DNA from: Candidatus Kuenenia stuttgartensis
GTDB taxonomy: Bacteria; Planctomycetota; Planctomycetia; Gemmatales; Gemmataceae
Reading direction: 5' to 3'
Assembly: GCA_945875585.1 (NCBI GenBank)
Contig: CAMCLK010000010.1
Span: forward strand, 1 to 64,000
DNA length: 64,000 nt
Positions 62,997 to 64,000 of this stretch are shown piece by piece (the stretch's first letter is position 1; every line of letters starts with the position of its first letter). The position numbers and the translations under genes are program-made. Under the pieces are notes generated by a model. The model was not told the DNA's origin. It worked only from the letters and a program-made list of their open reading frames with translations, and did no database searches.

Positions 62997-64000
62997 TCAC
63001 CCCATGATGAAACCAAGCGCGGCAAACAGGACGCCGCTCACCAGCATGCACACGGGCAGTGTCAGCACCCAAGCGATGAGGATCGACCGCACCGTGGCTA
63101 GTTGCACTCCCGAACCCGTTGCTGCCATCGTACCGGCAACCGCGCTGGAAAGCACATGCGTGGTGCTGACGGGGGCTCCTCCCGCGACCGCCATGCCGAT
63201 GGTGGATGCCGCCACAATCTCCGCCACAGCACCCTGTCCGTAGGTCAGGTGTGTTTTGCCGATCTTTTCGCCCACGGTGACTACTATCCGTTTCCACCCC
63301 ACTGTTGTGCCAATACCAAGGGCTAGTGCCACCGCAACAACAACCCACTTGGGGCTGTATTCAAGCACACCGCGTATTTGGGCGCGGGCACTTTTGAGCG
63401 CGGCAGCGTCGCGTCGGGTTAGCAGCAGGTCTTCGCTTTCAAGCAGTTGATTGATGGCGCTTTCAAGCACAATGATGGAATTGCGCAGTTCGCGTCGTTT
63501 TTCACCAGGGACCGTGCGAAACGATGTGACGCTTGCAGCATTCTCGGGCCCGAGCAGGGCCAGCACCGTGTCGATGGAGGCAATCACTTTTCCCCGCTCA
63601 TATTCGAAAACCGGGTCAGGGTCGTCGACATGATGCCGGTTGATGACAGCTTTGGCCTTGGTGGCGCCTATGCGCACATGGCCGATGTCCGAATGTGTCG
63701 AGTTCATATTGACGGCAAATTCCGAGGTCGCGGTGCCAATCAGGATCAGCATGATGAGGCCCACGCCTTTTTGCCCATCGTTGCTGCCATGAGCCAGACT
63801 GACACCCGTGCAGGTTCCAATAAGGGTTAGGCGCACCCAGAACGGTGGAGGCGCATCACCCACAGGTGGCGCATGCAGGCGAGGATTGCGGATGTAGCGC
63901 AAGGCTAGCACCATCAGACCGGATGCCATGCAAAAACCAATCAGGGGTGATAGCAGCAGGGAAAGCCCCACTTCTTGGGCCTTGTGCCAGTTGATACCCC
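62997..64000 (-). CDS. pit: PiT family inorganic phosphate transporter, N-terminus cut by window end
   Basis: The frame is open to base 64000, so the gene begins beyond the window. The translation includes GINWHKAQEVG, then SLAHGSNDGQKGVGLIMLIL, a PiT signature, and near the end GAPVSTTHVLSSAVAGTMA. A hydrophilic central loop (about residues 105-200 of the visible part) separates the two halves as in E. coli PitA. TM helices are clear. It imports phosphate with a proton or cation. Confidence 0.93.
   Translation of the reverse strand, partial: GINWHKAQEVGLSLLLSPLIGFCMASGLMVLALRYIRNPRLHAPPVGDAPPPFWVRLTLIGTCTGVSLAHGSNDGQKGVGLIMLILIGTATSEFAVNMNSTHSDIGHVRIGATKAKAVINRHHVDDPDPVFEYERGKVIASIDTVLALLGPENAASVTSFRTVPGEKRRELRNSIIVLESAINQLLESEDLLLTRRDAAALKSARAQIRGVLEYSPKWVVVAVALALGIGTTVGWKRIVVTVGEKIGKTHLTYGQGAVAEIVAASTIGMAVAGGAPVSTTHVLSSAVAGTMAATGSGVQLATVRSILIAWVLTLPVCMLVSGVLFAALGFIMG

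Overview
The window is bacterial, gene-dense and GC-rich with local AT-rich patches. It looks like a chromosome segment of a planctomycete, probably of the Gemmata lineage. The diagnostic content is a DUF1501 / DUF1549-DUF1553 / planctomycete-type cytochrome-WD40 gene set, many GYF_2 domains, N-terminal LEDRxxPA-type planctomycete sorting motifs on repeat-rich surface proteins, several ECF sigma factors, and a secreted caspase-fold protein. No rRNA, tRNA or CRISPR array is visible.

Layout. 1-6616: a five-gene, mostly overlapping plus-strand operon whose 5' end is cut by the window. It encodes a TRAFAC-type GTPase with a Cys-rich N-terminus, a GAP1-N2 (GTPase-associated protein) membrane protein, a GYF-TM-trypsin protein, a tail-anchored coiled-coil protein and a double-GYF multispanning protein. 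It looks like a membrane-coupled member of the GTPase-centred conflict or signalling systems and is the leading candidate for an undescribed system. 6679-11621: glutamate dehydrogenase, HtpG (strong terminator after it) and a ceramidase-like secreted hydrolase. 11640-15602 (minus): MoxR ATPase, di-heme cytochrome c peroxidase, a hypothetical protein and a DUF58 protein in one operon. 15750-18767: small membrane protein and M16 metalloprotease.

19441-28455 is a 3004-residue surface protein combining RTX repeats, PKD/PPC-like domains, a YD/Rhs core placed in the middle, an AT-rich post-core tip and a C-terminal RTX block. 28456-29397 holds a 407-bp tandem duplication of a REP-like inverted-repeat element with a captured fragment of the neighbouring gene's 3' end. 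29398-31206 (minus) is a TrhO-like rhodanese fused to an RluA-type pseudouridine synthase. 31419-34165 encodes a secreted dienelactone-hydrolase-like pseudoenzyme fused to a guanyl-specific RNase, its barstar-like inhibitor and a Tat-exported sulfite-oxidase-like enzyme. 34349-43006 is the DUF1501 / PPC / DUF1549-1553 / cytochrome-WD40 / amidohydrolase set. 43057-44013 is a D-2-hydroxyacid dehydrogenase.

44311-46044 is a low-GC decay zone: a membrane ORF of unknown function, a broken IS256-type transposase tail, and a 151-bp relic of the amidohydrolase gene 2.9 kb upstream. 46045-53708 (minus) has a second LEDR-type RTX protein, a membrane protein with DnaJ-type zinc fingers but no J domain, a small secreted protein, an ECF sigma factor, a secreted proline-rich protein and a di-heme protein. 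53936-57257 has an ECF sigma factor overlapping a membrane protein (possible anti-sigma), a Tyr-rich secreted protein and a secreted caspase-like protease. 57391-64000 is more housekeeping: RimO, a cyclic-nucleotide-type K+ channel, PgsA, a Gfo/Idh oxidoreductase, a universal stress protein, then on the minus strand PurN and a PiT phosphate transporter cut by the window end.
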